Positions 1 through 27,700 of a stretch of 64,000 nt of DNA are shown here, in pieces (position 1 is the stretch's first letter; every line of letters starts with the position of its first letter). This stretch comes from Acanthornis magna (taxonomy: Eukaryota; Chordata; Aves; Passeriformes; Acanthizidae). The position numbers were made by a program, and so were the translations under genes. The notes beneath the pieces are model-generated. The model saw nothing but the letters and a program-made list of their open reading frames with translations, had not been told where the DNA came from and did no database searches. The stretch is from assembly GCA_036785705.1 (NCBI GenBank), contig JAWUZG010000056.1, forward strand, positions 19,040,501 through 19,104,500, in the 5' to 3' direction.

Positions 1-1046
1 TTTTGCATACTAATGGCAGGGGAGTGCCAAACTCAACAAGAGCCACATGGAGCCACTCCAGCCTGTGTGAATGAAAAAAGGGAGTTTGAGTTATTGGAAA
101 AAACAATTTGGCTTTGTGGAGAGTGCCTCTCAATTATAGACTTATAAATTCTGAATGTAATTCATAGAAGCTGTGTGGCAGCAGAATGTGAGGTGACACG
201 CCATCAGTCACTGGGAGGGAAGGTCTGGATCGCTGCAGAGCTGTCAGGGCTCTGCACATCTCCGTGCAGGATCCAGGAGCTTGTCCAGGGCGTGGTTTGG
301 AGGTGGGGATGTCCTGCCCACACTGACCAGCGCTGGCGTCCTGGAGGGGTGAGGGCCCTGCCATCCTGGGAGATGTGGGGCAGCAGAGACGGAGCTCAGG
401 GGAAAGCACAGAGTGAGTTTTCCAAAGCCCCTGGAAGCTGTCAGGAAAACTCATCAAACAAGGAGATTAAACCTCCCCAGATGCTGCTGGGAGCCTGGCA
501 AGTGCTCCAAGCACAACTCCCTGATTATTAATGTATTTTAAAGTGTGCTCAACTGCTGTCCCCCCACTGCAGACTTTGCTAAATGAGGACATCAGTGGCT
601 GAAATTCCATGATGGAGAGCCGTGGAGAACCTTCTGCATACGCCAGCATGTCAAAGGTTTGAAAACCTGCGGAGGATTAAGAGTGGCATCAATAATCTGG
701 AATTTAAGGCTCCATGGGTCACTTCATTAGGACCTTTCCTCCTCAAGAGCTTTATAAACTTCTGGATCAAACCGCCCAGATAAGTCTTGAAGACAGAAAT
801 TACTGTGTCAGCGAGGAGGAAGGATTAGAGATAACAGGGAATTAATACTGAAATGCATATGCTATAAATATAACAGGATTACACTGGAGTTATGTAAAAC
901 CCTTTTGCCTTCCTCTGAGTCTCCTCAGGTGGGCAGGGCTCTGGTGGGCAGGTGGGCAATCCCCTGAAGTTCTGGCTTCACCTATGGCTCCCAGAACTCC
1001 TTTTCTTGGCATCTCAGTAGGAGGAGGGGAGTAGCTTCAAACTGCC

Positions 1047-1206
1047 AGGGTTCAATGGGATATTGGGAAGGAATTGTTCCTGTGAGGGTTTGAGGCCCTG
1101 GCACAGGTGCCCAGAGCAGCTGTGGCTGTCCCTGGATCCCTGGCAGTGCCCAAGGCCAGGCTGGACAGGGCTTGGCACACCCTGGGACGGTGGGATGAGC
1201 TGCTCT
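1047..1206 (+). mobile_element. CR1 LINE fragment
   Basis: Resembles the CR1 3' region: ggatattgggaaggaattgt then aaggccaggctggacagggc. Truncated at both ends. Confidence 0.85.
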
Positions 1207-3837
1207 CTCAGGTCCCATCCCCCCCAACTCCATCCTGCTCAGCCTGGGAGCTCAGGGCACCTTTCTCCTGCCCCACGTCACCAGCCCTGAGCCCTGTCCT
1301 GTCCCTTGGGAGCCCCTGCCGTGCTCGGGGGGAGCCTCCAGCCCCCACAGCCCCTCCATGGGCCCTGGGGGGAGGCTCAGTGCAGGAGCGCATCCTTCAG
1401 AGGCTGCAGCGCTCTGCTCCAGGTGTCCTCGTGGATCTCTGGGCTGCTCATTCCCTGCCTGCAAATGAATATTCTCAGGCCTATTTTTGCCCATTTCCTC
1501 GTTCCAGAGCTCAGCACAGGCTCACTGTGAGGGCTGAGAGCTGTGAGTCAGGAGGACTTGGCCCTGCCTGCAGAGCCAACATTAACTTTGTCCGAGGGAT
1601 GATAAATCCTGGGCTCGTACAGCACAATGCCGAACTTGGAAAATGAAGCATTTAAACCACAATATTGCAGTCAAATTGCTGGTGAAAATCTCTTCATGTT
1701 GGCAGTGGAGTTGGAGGGTCTTTGATCTCTCCCAGCTCAGATGTTGCTGCCAAAGAGACTTAAGCTTAAACTTCACTTTGTAAAATAGACTTTTTTGACA
1801 GTTTCCTTTAAAAAAATAATCTCCTCCTAAGCTCAGAAAGCAGGGACGAGTGGGCAGCCCACAAGGAGATTTCCAACCCAAATAATGCAGGAAGGAGCCG
1901 CTTTCAGCTGCTTCTATTGCTTCTGTAAATCCTGGGCTTAATCTGCGGAGCAGCTGGGGAGATGTGGCGTTAGAGCCCCAGCAGTGCAGATGCTGTGCTG
2001 GGCTGGGGCTCTGGCACCGTGGGGACAGTGAGGGGCTGCCTGTGCTGGTCTGGCGTTGGGGACGTGGCAGGTTTGGGTGGCAGCAGCGCTTGGGCTGCTG
2101 TGGGAACTGAAGACATTTCTGTGGCTTTGGCTCTGGTGCTGTGCGACACCTGATTGAGAAGCTGGAGTGAAAGAACCTTCCTGGCATGTGGGAAATGGTT
2201 TGAAAAATGGCTGTGCCACCAATCTCTGCAGCCAAGGCTTTGGGACAGACCCTGGGCTCATCCTGCAGTGCAAAGCTGTCCCTGTCCCCAGCGAGTTCTC
2301 AGCTCTGAGGTAGGATGGGAAGGCTCCTGCCTGAGCTGAGCCCTTCATTCATTTCCAGATGAGCTGCTATTTTTAAATCTCTCTCTCTTTTTTTTTTTTT
2401 TTTTTGTTTTGTTTATTTTTCTGTCTGTGGATGACCCTAATTTTGGCTGAGGAGCTTAGAAAAGCAAAGAATGCAAGGTTACTTTAATCTTCTGAAAGTT
2501 TGGAAGTCCCCGGGGACGCTGTGTTTGACAGAGCTGCAGGCGCCCATCGCCCCCAGAGCCTCAGCTCTGCTCTGCAGCACATCGGGCAAGGCTCTGGCAG
2601 TAGCGATGCTGAATTTCAGCATTCTGCAGGTTCACCCCATGGAACTTCCCCAGGCTGGTGAGCACTCCTGGCTGCTCTGCACTGGGAGGGGACTGGGATG
2701 CTGGGCTGGCAGTGCTGGGATGCAGCCCAGGGGCCCAAATGGAGCTGACTGAGAGCTGAGGAGCTGAGGATGCTCGAGACCCCACGTCCTTGGCACAGGT
2801 GTTCCCATCACCTGCATCACACAGGTGTGTTTGCCACTGGAAAATCCCAGCAGGATCTCCCTGGACCCAACACAGCGCTGCCCTGTTTCCCTCAGAAACA
2901 GGGATCATAAACTCCTGGAAGAGCTCCTTCCTGAGGAGCCCATCTCCTCCCGAGCAGGGCGCAGTGAATCTGAGGATGAAGCCATGGCTGATGGGTTGAT
3001 GCTCCTCGGGTGCCTTGTGAAGGTCTGTGGGGCCATCAGCTCCAAAGGGCTCTGCCAAGGACTGAGTGGCGATGGACCCTGGCACCAGCACTGTCCCTGT
3101 CCCCAGCAATGTCCCCCTCGGCAGGGTTTGTCCCTCAGCCCCCGAGCTGGCCAGGGCAGCAGGTAGGAGCTGGGCCTGGGGCTTGGTGGCCCTGGCAGGT
3201 CCCAGGGGCTCCTCGTGTGCCACCCAGGGGCGCAGGGAGGGTGGCAGGGTGGGTGCCAGGTGCTGTGGCTGCTCTCACGAGCTGTATCCGAGGCACCACA
3301 CCCCTCCCAGCCCCAAAGCCCTCTGGTCCCACAGTCTGTCCCCATGTCACACGCTGCCCTGTCAGCTCAGCCCGTCTGTGGGATGAGCCGGGGCACTGGG
3401 CTGTGCTGGGAGCTCCGGACATCCCACAGACATGGGGAGTGCCACGAGATCTGCGCCCTTGGCCGGGGTGGGGCGCGAGGGAGGCTGTGGGCACTAGGCT
3501 GGGGGTCTGAGCCCCTGGCACTACCCTGCAGTGTGTCAGGACACTGAGCTGAGGCACCGCGCACAGCTCTGCAGCTCTGCTGCAGCCTGTGCCACCGTGC
3601 GGCTCCTGCTGCCCGCAGCACGGCCTCGCTCCGCTCCCGCCGGAGCAGGGAATCGGGGCTGGTGTGTCAGGAGTCACCGCTGATCCCAGCTGTCCCCAGC
3701 CTGCCCCGGAATGCTCCGTGTCCCGCTCCGTTGTGATTAGCAGCAGTGACACAGCACCCTACAGCAGCCACATGTGTCTGGCACGGCGCTCGGCTCGGCT
3801 GCACCTCCTCAAGGGCTCGTAAGTTCTGAGTCAGAAT

Positions 3838-4120
3838 CAATGAATCCCAGATTGGTTTGGGTGGGAAGGGACCTTAAATCTCCTCCCATTGCACCCCTGC
3901 CAGGGCAGGAGCAGCTTCCACTGTCCCAGGCTGCTCCAAGCCCTGTCCAGCCTGGCCTTGGGCACTGCCAGGGATCCAGGGGCAGCCACAGCTGCTCTGG
4001 GCACCTGTGCCAGGGCCTGCCCACCCTCCCAGGCAGGAATTTCCTCCCAATATCCTGTCTAACCCTGCCCTCTGGCAGTGGGAATTCATTCCCCCTTGTC
4101 CGTCACTGCACTTCCTGAGG
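3838..4120 (-). mobile_element. CR1 LINE fragment with 3' end
   Basis: Reverse-complement CR1: ttggtttgggtgggaaggga, then gtccagcctggccttgggca and the caatatcctgtctaaccctg block. About 280 bases. Confidence 0.9.
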
Positions 4121-5315
4121 CAGAGTCCCTCTCTGGTTTCCTTGTGGGCACCTTCAGATACTGAAAGTCCTTGGAGGTGTTGGCATTCGGAGCAAACCCT
4201 CGGTGCCAGCCTGGCACGTGGAATCCTAGCATGTGCCAGCGGCTGCCCATGGTCTCCCCATCAACCTGGGCACCCCAGAAGGCTGACCTCAAAAACCTTC
4301 AGACAGACAGGAGTCTCATTTTATAAGAACATATAAAGATCCAAACATGGAATATTTAAGCCGGTGTTATGCAATGGGAGCTCTTTTAAGTCGTGATTTG
4401 TAAAGGCAGTTCAGATAATTTCCTGAAAGACATTCTGCTAATGATTAATTTAGAATATGTTTAATTCAAGTTAGGGAGATCAAAGAGGGAGCGTTTTCCC
4501 TGTAATGCCATCCGTGGTTTCACACTTTCACCAAATTCCAGGCACTGGCGGGTGTCTGGTTTGTCCTTCCCTGCAATTCCTCTGTGAAAATTGCAGAGGA
4601 AAGCATTCTGCAGGCTCTGTGCTGGTTTGGGGCAGGGGAAGGGAAAGGAGCCTCGAGCAAATCCCTGTGAAATTTGCTCTGGGAGGTGAGGAGGGACAGG
4701 ATGCTGGGGGGATGTGGAATCAGCCCTTCTCCTGCACCCGTGGCCCCGGGTGGGTCTGACAGTCCTTCGGGTCTGACTGGGAATGGTTTAGGATATTCTT
4801 TATTTATGCATTTTCAGTTATTAGTTGTTTTAACCTTGTTGTCTCTGCCAAATGTCGCTTTAGTTCAGCCTGCAGCGTAACCTTTTCTGGGGAAAGAGAA
4901 CAAACCCAGCATTTATTGCAGTTTCCCGTGAGGGAAGAGGTGCAGCCTTCCCAGTGCAGGTACCAGCCGAGCCGGGAAGGTGATCCCGTGCCCGACAGGT
5001 GAGCAGGGCTGGGGTTTGTCCCACTGCTCCCAATTGCTGCTGCCATTTGCCTCTTCTCAGGCTCCATCCTGCTGCTTCAGTGCTCAGTGTACAATTGAGT
5101 CTTACCTCAGGAAAGGAAAGCAGCTCGCTCCGGCTCAGGAAAAGGGGTTTGGATTCAGGTGTTGTAATTCCTCCCCACCTGTGCCCCTGTCCCCGGGCTG
5201 GGCAGTGCTGGTGACGGTGACAGTGACGGATGGTGCTGGCTCTGCGGGCAGGAGCAGGGCTGTGCCGCTGGGGTTTAGCTGCAGCTCCAAAACCCCAGGG
5301 ATTGCTCCAAGAAAG

Positions 5316-5675
5316 GCCTGGAGGTGCTGGGCTGTGTCCCGAGAGGAGCGATGGAGCTGGACAAGGGTCTGGAGCAAAGGAGGCTCAGGGGGACCTTGTG
5401 GCTCTGCACAGCTCCTGCCAGGAGGGGACAGCCGGGGGGTCGGGCTGTGCTGGCAGGGAACAGCGACAGGGTGAGAGGGAACGGCCTCAGGCTGGGCCAG
5501 GGGAGGCTCAGGGTGGACATTGGGAATATTTCTTCCTGCAAGGGAGTCCGCATCCCTGGAGGGATTTAAAGCCGTGGATGTGGCACTCGGGGAGATGGGT
5601 GAGGCTTGGCAGTGCTGGGCACGGTTGGACTCCACGGTCTCGGAGGGCTTTTCCATCCTCAGTTGCTGTGATTGA
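5316..5675 (+). mobile_element. CR1 LINE fragment
   Basis: Upstream part of a CR1 3' region: aagggtctggagcaaaggag, gggaatatttcttcctgcaa, ttggactccacggtctcgga. Diverged. Confidence 0.8.
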
Positions 5676-5895
5676 CTCCGGCACAGGCCGGGTGCCAGGC
5701 TGGGAGCCAGGGCTCCTCCAGGGGAGCGCCAGGGCCCTCCTGACTTCTGTGTGCGGTGTCTCCATCTCCCGGTGCCGCTGCGGAGATGTGCTGTCCCCGG
5801 GCGGGGACTGGCCAGCCCCAGGGCTGCGCTGCTGCCAGGAAGGGGTTAATGGCATCCCTGGGGTTCCCCCATCGCGGTCTGTGTGCGCTGAGCTC

Positions 5896-6004
5896 CTGTT
5901 TGATCAGATAGCGCACTTGTTTGATCAGATTCCGCCTGCGCTCCGTGTATTTGTCAGGGAGCGATGTGTTCGGCTGTTCGCGGCTGTCGGGAGCAGCCTT
6001 TGAT
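5896..6004 (+). promoter_or_regulatory. Cluster of TTTGATC motifs in FRMD5 intron 1
   Basis: TGTTTGATCAGAT at 5896-5908 and again about 21 bases later (5917-5929), then CCTTTGATCG near 5997-6006. TTTGATC is the core of TCF/LEF sites (GATCAAAG on the other strand). The surrounding 240 bases are CpG enriched. Regulatory role is inferred only. Confidence 0.3.
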
Positions 6005-6540
6005 CGCGGAGATGCGCCGTGTGCGGCAGAGCCGGCCCTGCCAGGCTCAGCTCCGCACAGATGCCAGCGGTGCCCATCCCGGGGGAGCTCTGCCTGCCGG
6101 AGAGCCGGAATGCCAAGGGTTAATGACTCTGACAATGGACATTCGCAAAGCAGCAGAGCTTTGCGACCCTCGGCCGAAGGGAAGGAAGAGGAGGAGAGGT
6201 TTTAGGGATGCGGTGACCAAATGTCTGCATAAGGACAGCCCCGGGGCAGAGGGGATGAGCACCCAGAGCCGGGGGATGACCACAACAAACCGACCTTTGT
6301 TTGAGACCAGACTGGGCTGCGAGACAGATAAGGAGAGAGGCCGATAAGCAGACCCTGCAGTGGGATGATGCTCATTGTCTGGGCAATGTCCTCCCTTACA
6401 CAGCTGCCTCAGGTGAGAAACTTCCTCCTGAGGGGGTATCGGGACATTCCCACATAGGCCTGGAGGTTTTCATCATTTTTGATGGGGCGTAAATCACCCA
6501 GCTGCCCCTCGGGTGTTACGGGACATTGTTCCCGAGCTGA

Positions 6541-21915
<15,375 letters not shown>

Positions 21916-22971
21916 AGGCAGGAGCCACCACGGGGGCCTGGACCTGCCGCCGTCCCCGCGCGGGACCCGCCGGGGGTCACTCACTAACCCTCCCCTCCCG
22001 ACCCAGAGCCCGGCCGGCCGAGGAGGCGGCTCTCGGGAGGAAGAGGAGGCTGGCGCAGCCCCCGGAGCCTCCTCCTCCCCGCGCCCAGCCGCGCTGCTCC
22101 CACCCCCGGAGCCCGCACCGCTCTCCCGTCCCGATCCCACGCGCACGACTTGGGAAGCACCGAGCAGAGGGAATTCATTGCTCCGCCGCCCCCGCGCCCG
22201 TGCCGCAGCCGGGCCTGGCGGGGCCGTGCCGCAGGAGCGTTAGCAATGGTGCTACTGAGGTTTAATTTAACACTCGTGTACTGTTACGGTATTAAATCCG
22301 CACTGTGCCCGCCACCACCGCCCTCCGCGAACCGCTTGGCAGAGCCCTCCCTGCCCACCAGAGCCTCCTGCGAGGTGACACAGCCGCGACGCTCTCGGGG
22401 ATGCCCCGGTGCCCCCCGCCCCCCATAGCGCAGCGATCCGGAGCCCTCGCCCTGCTGCGGACTCGTCCCTTCGCTACTTTTTTAAGCCTTGAAGCATCGG
22501 TGCTCCCGAGGGCAGGGGAGCATGGAGGCCAGGGGACGCCGGGCACACGCGGCCAAGCCCGGCACGGAGCTCTACGTGACTGTGTCAGATTTATTGGGAA
22601 GACCTTTACCCTCCGCCCGTTGTACCTGTTTTTTAAAAAAAAAAAACAAGCAAAAAGAACAAAAAAAGAAAAAGAGACATTTCAAGGTCTATTTTAACAA
22701 GGAAATGCTATTTTGTTATCAAATCTAATCCAATCTTTTTTTACTTTATGGATGGGGTGACCGTGGGTGCCGGTACTGAGCGGTTCCCAGTGAGCAAATG
22801 GTTTAAGAGTAAACGCCGGGAGCCCAACGCCAGCCGAGTCCTGCTGGGTTTGGGACAGAGAAGGAGCTCTGGTTTTGGGACTCTTCACAAGAGGACACAA
22901 GTTCAGGAGCACAGGTGACACCGAAGAAGCCAACGGACACCTTTAGCCCCGACTGTTGTTGAGTGCAAGTC

Positions 22972-22977
22972 AATAAA
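22972..22977 (+). terminator. FRMD5: Candidate proximal poly(A) signal of FRMD5
   Basis: AATAAA about 1.06 kb after the stop codon, on the sense strand. Only a weak downstream GT-rich element is visible, so it may be used alternatively. Confidence 0.4.
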
Positions 22978-24199
22978 CCCGACTCATCGCGCTGGTGACG
23001 ACACCGGGACCGTTGGTCACCAGGAGCAGCAGCCCATCCACAGGGAGCAATAACAGCCAGTTCTGGTTAGGTTTGGGTGAGAAGTTGGACATATCAGCAA
23101 AAAAAAAAAAAAAAAAAAAAAAAAGAGGTAAAAACAGTTTAGCAAGTTTAATTTCATCTCAGGGAGAGATTTTGCCGTAAGCTGGGGCCATAACTGCAGT
23201 TTTACAAAGCCTGATGTCCGTGTTGTCTTTGAGCATCCACCACGCGCCGCCGGGCGGGACACTGACGTTGGGCCAGACGCGCTCGTGTCACTGCAATAAG
23301 GGGAGAGGTCCCGTTGGGGGGTACGGCCCCCCTGCCCAGGTCACGGCTGCGGCCACCCGCTCACAGCACGAGGCCCGAGGAGGGGCTGGGGTCCAGCCCT
23401 GGCTCCAGAGCAAGGCAGGAACCCTCCAGGAAGGCTCCAGGAGCCCTCCAGGAAGGCTCCAGGAGGTGAAGGAGCGATTTTTTTTTTTTACATGATAATC
23501 CTGTTTTATGCAACATAGCAAAATTAACTCTTAGTGTAGTGTTCCTACCTCAGCCCATAGTGCTGATGTTTCTATGCAGTTGTGCTTGTCCCGATGCTGA
23601 CATTTTTCACCCCGGGTTAACGCTGCAGTGTCGTCCTTCCTCCTCCTCCTCCTCCTGCCCCTCCTCTCCTCACTGCAATGTTCTGTGTGAAGTGTGACAG
23701 CACAGCTCCATCCCGTGCTCCATCCTTTCCGGACACATCCTCCGAACCCCACCTGGGACCTTCCACCTTGGCTTTCCTCGGGTAACGCTCTGTGCCAGCC
23801 CCAGGTCACCTCTGCCGTTGTCACCCAGCGTTTTACTGCAAAACCACGAGAACTGGTGATTTTCCGTTGTACGTTTTTCCTGTCCGTCCCAGATCCTGTC
23901 ACGTGTTTCAGGCCCTGTTAGTTTTACCCGTCTTTCTATCAAAATGTTGTTTCCATAGGTTCTGAGATCAGAAACCCATCAATCTTGTCCTAGCATACTG
24001 CATCTTTCAGCAGTAGACAGTAAAATACCTGAAAATGTGAATTTCTTAGTTTTCATAAAGAAAACCTAGAGATTAACCTTTCATGTGCCAAATACTGTAA
24101 GTTACATCTTTTTTTCCTTCAAAATGTACCTTTTTCTACATATCCAATACCTTAGTTAGCATAAAATCATTGGTGCCATGAAAAGTATTTTTAAATTTA

Positions 24200-24205
24200 A
24201 ATAAA
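24200..24205 (+). terminator. FRMD5: Candidate distal poly(A) signal of FRMD5
   Basis: AATAAA inside an AT-rich block, followed within 40-60 bases by a GT/T-rich stretch (gagctttgttcagtgattga). It lies about 390 bases from the opposing WDR76 signal, consistent with tail-to-tail genes. Confidence 0.45.
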
Positions 24206-24423
24206 TATTTAAATATCATGAAAAGCAGAGTCGGGATGAGCTTTGTTCAGTGATTGATTTTTCTTTACTCAAGTGAAAACTCAGCTCAAACTGTGAGAAA
24301 TTTGGTATTTTGGCAGCTTCTTACTGGAGTGAGGAGCTTCAGGCCCTGCAAGTTCCAGAGCTGCAGGTGAGTCCCTTGCACATCCCTGCCCTGTGGGAGC
24401 ACAATTTTACAAATGCACCCAGG

Positions 24424-24538
24424 AGTTTTGGGCCCCTCAAGACAAGGAAGACACTGAGGGGCTGGAGAGTGTCCAGGGAAGGGAACAGAGCTGGGGAAGA
24501 GGCTGGAGCACCAGGAGCGCCTGAGGGACCTGGGGGGC
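24424..24538 (+). mobile_element. CR1 LINE fragment between FRMD5 and WDR76
   Basis: Matches an internal CR1 segment: ggggctggagagtgtccagg, gaggctggagcaccaggagc, gcctgagggacctgggg. Confidence 0.8.
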
Positions 24539-24596
24539 TCAGCAGGATTAATTTTATTTCCATGGAAGACACGGGTGCCAAAGGTAGTTTAAACAA

Positions 24597-24602
24597 TTTA
24601 TT
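24597..24602 (-). terminator. WDR76: WDR76 poly(A) signal
   Basis: TTTATT on the + strand, AATAAA on the sense strand, about 120 bases after the stop codon at 24720-24722. A CR1 fragment lies just beyond it. Confidence 0.7.
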
Positions 24603-24719
24603 TTAAGACTTTGAAAAGTACGTTTCTGTCCTGAGAAACAACAGTTAGCTTCGGAACTGCTTAGTACGGAATGAACAAAGTCAATGCAGAAAGTTACAAA
24701 ATACAAATCTATGGCACTT

Positions 24720-27700
24720 CTACTCTTTGAACACATGAAGGCGGCCGCTGGAGTTGCCCCCCACCAGGATGTTCTGGCTGGGGTGCACAACGTTAATGGA
24801 GCACACGGAGCCCAGGCACTCCACGTTGCAGAAGGAGTGCAGCAACTTCCCCGTGTCCTGGAAGACCTGGATCTGCCGGGGGTGTGCCATGCTGCCCACC
24901 AGGAAGCAGTGCTCCTGCTTGGGGTCCCAGATGGCCCTGAAGCGGCTCAGCCAGCGGCCCGTGTTGTTGTTGTGTCTGCAGGGGAAGGAGAAGAGCAACA
25001 TTCCTCCTCATGAATCCAGCATTTTAAATTGTCATTTATGTCCTATTTGCTCCCTCGCCTTCTAAGCCTTCAGCACTCACAGTGGAATGCTCTGATACCT
25101 GCAGTGGATCCTTGTCCTGAGATGCAGGACGGGACAAGAGTACCAGAATGGTTTGGGTTGGGAGACCTCAGAGACCATCCAGTGTCACCGCCTGCCATTC
25201 CACTGTCCCAGGCTGCTCCAAGCCCCATCCCGCCTGGCCTTGGACACTGCCAGGGATCCAGGACAGCCACAGCTCCTGTGGGCACCTGTGCCAGGGCCTC
25301 GCCCCCTCACAGGCAGGAATTCCTTCCCAAAACCCAACCTAACCCTGCCCTCTGGCAGTGGGAAGCCACTTCCCCTTGTCCTGTCCCTCCAGACCCACAG
25401 GAGTGGCCAGGGCACTGCCCTCAGCCCAGGTGTGCTCTCCTTACCTGACAGAGCTGAGCAATGTGACGGTCGACAAGGACGTGGTGTCATAGACCCTGAG
25501 CACAAAACAGCACATTAATACAAGGTACCTGTGCTAAAGAACACAGCCCTTCCCTCACAGAGCAGGATCTGAACCTGGGGCCACCCAGGAGTGGGGAATT
25601 GAAGGAGCAGCACAGACACCCAGCTTGGCCACAGGCAACAGCACCCCAGCTTGAATTACTGGATGTGTTTGGTGGATTTGCTTTCAGCTGGAACTGCAGC
25701 CCACCCTTTCTGGCAGCTCTGGAGGAGGGGCTGCAGAAGCCAAAGGCCAGGCCAGCATCCCACTTGCTCCTTCACCCCATGAAATTTGGGGATCCCACCC
25801 CCCAGGGCAAAAACTGCCCAGCCTAAACAAAATCAGGTAATTACCTAAATTATGTTCACAAAGTAACCAGGAGAAAAAGAACCTCTAAAACAAGCAATTC
25901 ACAGCAGCTTAAGTGATGAAACGGTAGGCTGTTACAGAAGAGCTGACACCATCATTATTTCAAGTACCAGCTACAAACAAATTTAGTTTCTGAGCATTTT
26001 GTGTTTGTGTTCACCAGCCAGGCTTTGGCTGGCTGCTCTCGTGGGTTTTGATTTTGTTTGTTTTTAAAAGATTAACAGTACCTGTATATTTTTACTGTTA
26101 AATATCTTGCAGGAAAATGAGAATTAGAAAAAACCAACCAACCCAAAAAAATAATTTTAACATATGTTAAAAATGTTAATGCAAGAAAATATTTATAATT
26201 TTTTAAAAGTGATAAAGACAGAAGGTTCTCAATGATGGGTCATATGGAGAGGTAATAATAACAACAACAAAAACAGTAATTATGACGATGATGATAAACC
26301 ACCCAAACAGTTAGTATTTTCCATGAGGATTCCTCCTTCCACAGCCTTACCTCAGCTTGTCATCAGCACACACCGTCACCACCCTGCTCCCAGTGACAGG
26401 TGAGAAATAGGCTGAGCCCACACTTTTGGTATGTCCTTTGAGAGAGCTCAGGGGCTTGTTCCCCTTGGCCTTCAGGTACCGAACGTCGAAAACACAAACA
26501 TCCCTGCAACAGGTACCACACACACCTCAATAATTATCCTTCATTTACCAAAAAAGCTCCAGAGCCACGGCAGGCTGTGAGGGAGCTGGTTCAGAGCTTC
26601 AACATCCACTCCAATGGTGGCTCCAAGGAATTTTGGAAGCACCAAAACCACCCCAACCAGTCCTCCATAAAGTCCCTCTGTCTGCCAAAGCCCACCAGGG
26701 CCCATCTGTCCCCATTTCCAAAAGGTGAAGGGAAGTCAAAGCAAATCCCACCTTAAATCCCGCTAAGGACTGAAAACTTGTTTTCTAAAAGAACCAAGAC
26801 AGCTTTGACTGTACATTGAAGCTGACAAACTGCTCACCCCCAGCACAGAGCCCACTGAAAAAATAACCAGTTCAATTCGGGCTACGTACACCGAGCCAGC
26901 CACCAGGAAGTACTGTTTGTTCACAGGGTGCACGTGGACTGTCCGTGTCCTCCTGAAGCCAATGTCTGCAGAGAGCTCCGAGGACACCCCTGGGGTCCTT
27001 CTGTCCACAACAGCCACGTTCCCGTCCCAGTGTCCCACTATGGCAGTGGAGGCATTCTCTTCCAGGAAGTCGAAGGAGGAGAAGTTGTCCTCACTCCTGC
27101 AGACCTGAGCCCAGGAAGGTCAAATGTCACCAAAACTAAAGGAAACACGCAGTTGTTCCTAACACTCAAACACTCCCTGGGCTGTGGGTTTCATCCTCTC
27201 CCTTTTTAATTCACTAAAAACACTAGTGCAGCCCATGTGACAGCCTTACCCAGCCACGCAGGTAACCCTTCTGTGAAACAGGTATGCTTTCCACAGGGGA
27301 AATAATTAGGAGATAATTAACCATCCCAACCAAACCAGCAACAGCACACTCAAAACTCCCTGTCAGAGCTCCTAAAAGGCACTGTCACCTGTGTTCCAAC
27401 AATCAAAGGGCTCTTGGCTTTGAGCACACACTGAGCAAGGATTAAGGATATCTTTCCCTTCTCCAGTGCTGCAGAAACTTTTAATCACGCGCAGAAATGT
27501 AAACTTGGAAATTGGGAGAATCCAGGCTGTCACTGGGTTTTCGTGAGTAGGAAACATCTCCGTATTTTTGTGATGTTAATTAAAGGTTAATTCACACGTC
27601 CTTGTGGAAACAGAACTTGAACTTTCTTGCTAATAAAACAACCAAACGACTTGGTGCAAGCAGACTAAACCTTCCCAGCAGTGCCACAGGCAGACTTCCT

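Larger units (their letters stand above)
21916..24225 (+). other. FRMD5: FRMD5 3' untranslated region (end inferred)
   Basis: No supported coding. The first 700 bases are extremely GC rich; the rest becomes AT rich and unique-looking, with A runs at about 22634-22660 and 23099-23124 and a short duplicated 'ctccaggaaggctccagga' motif at about 23420-23465. Two AATAAA signals (22972 and 24200) could end the transcript; the second has a GT-rich stretch after it. The 3' border is therefore a guess between these two. Confidence 0.55.
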
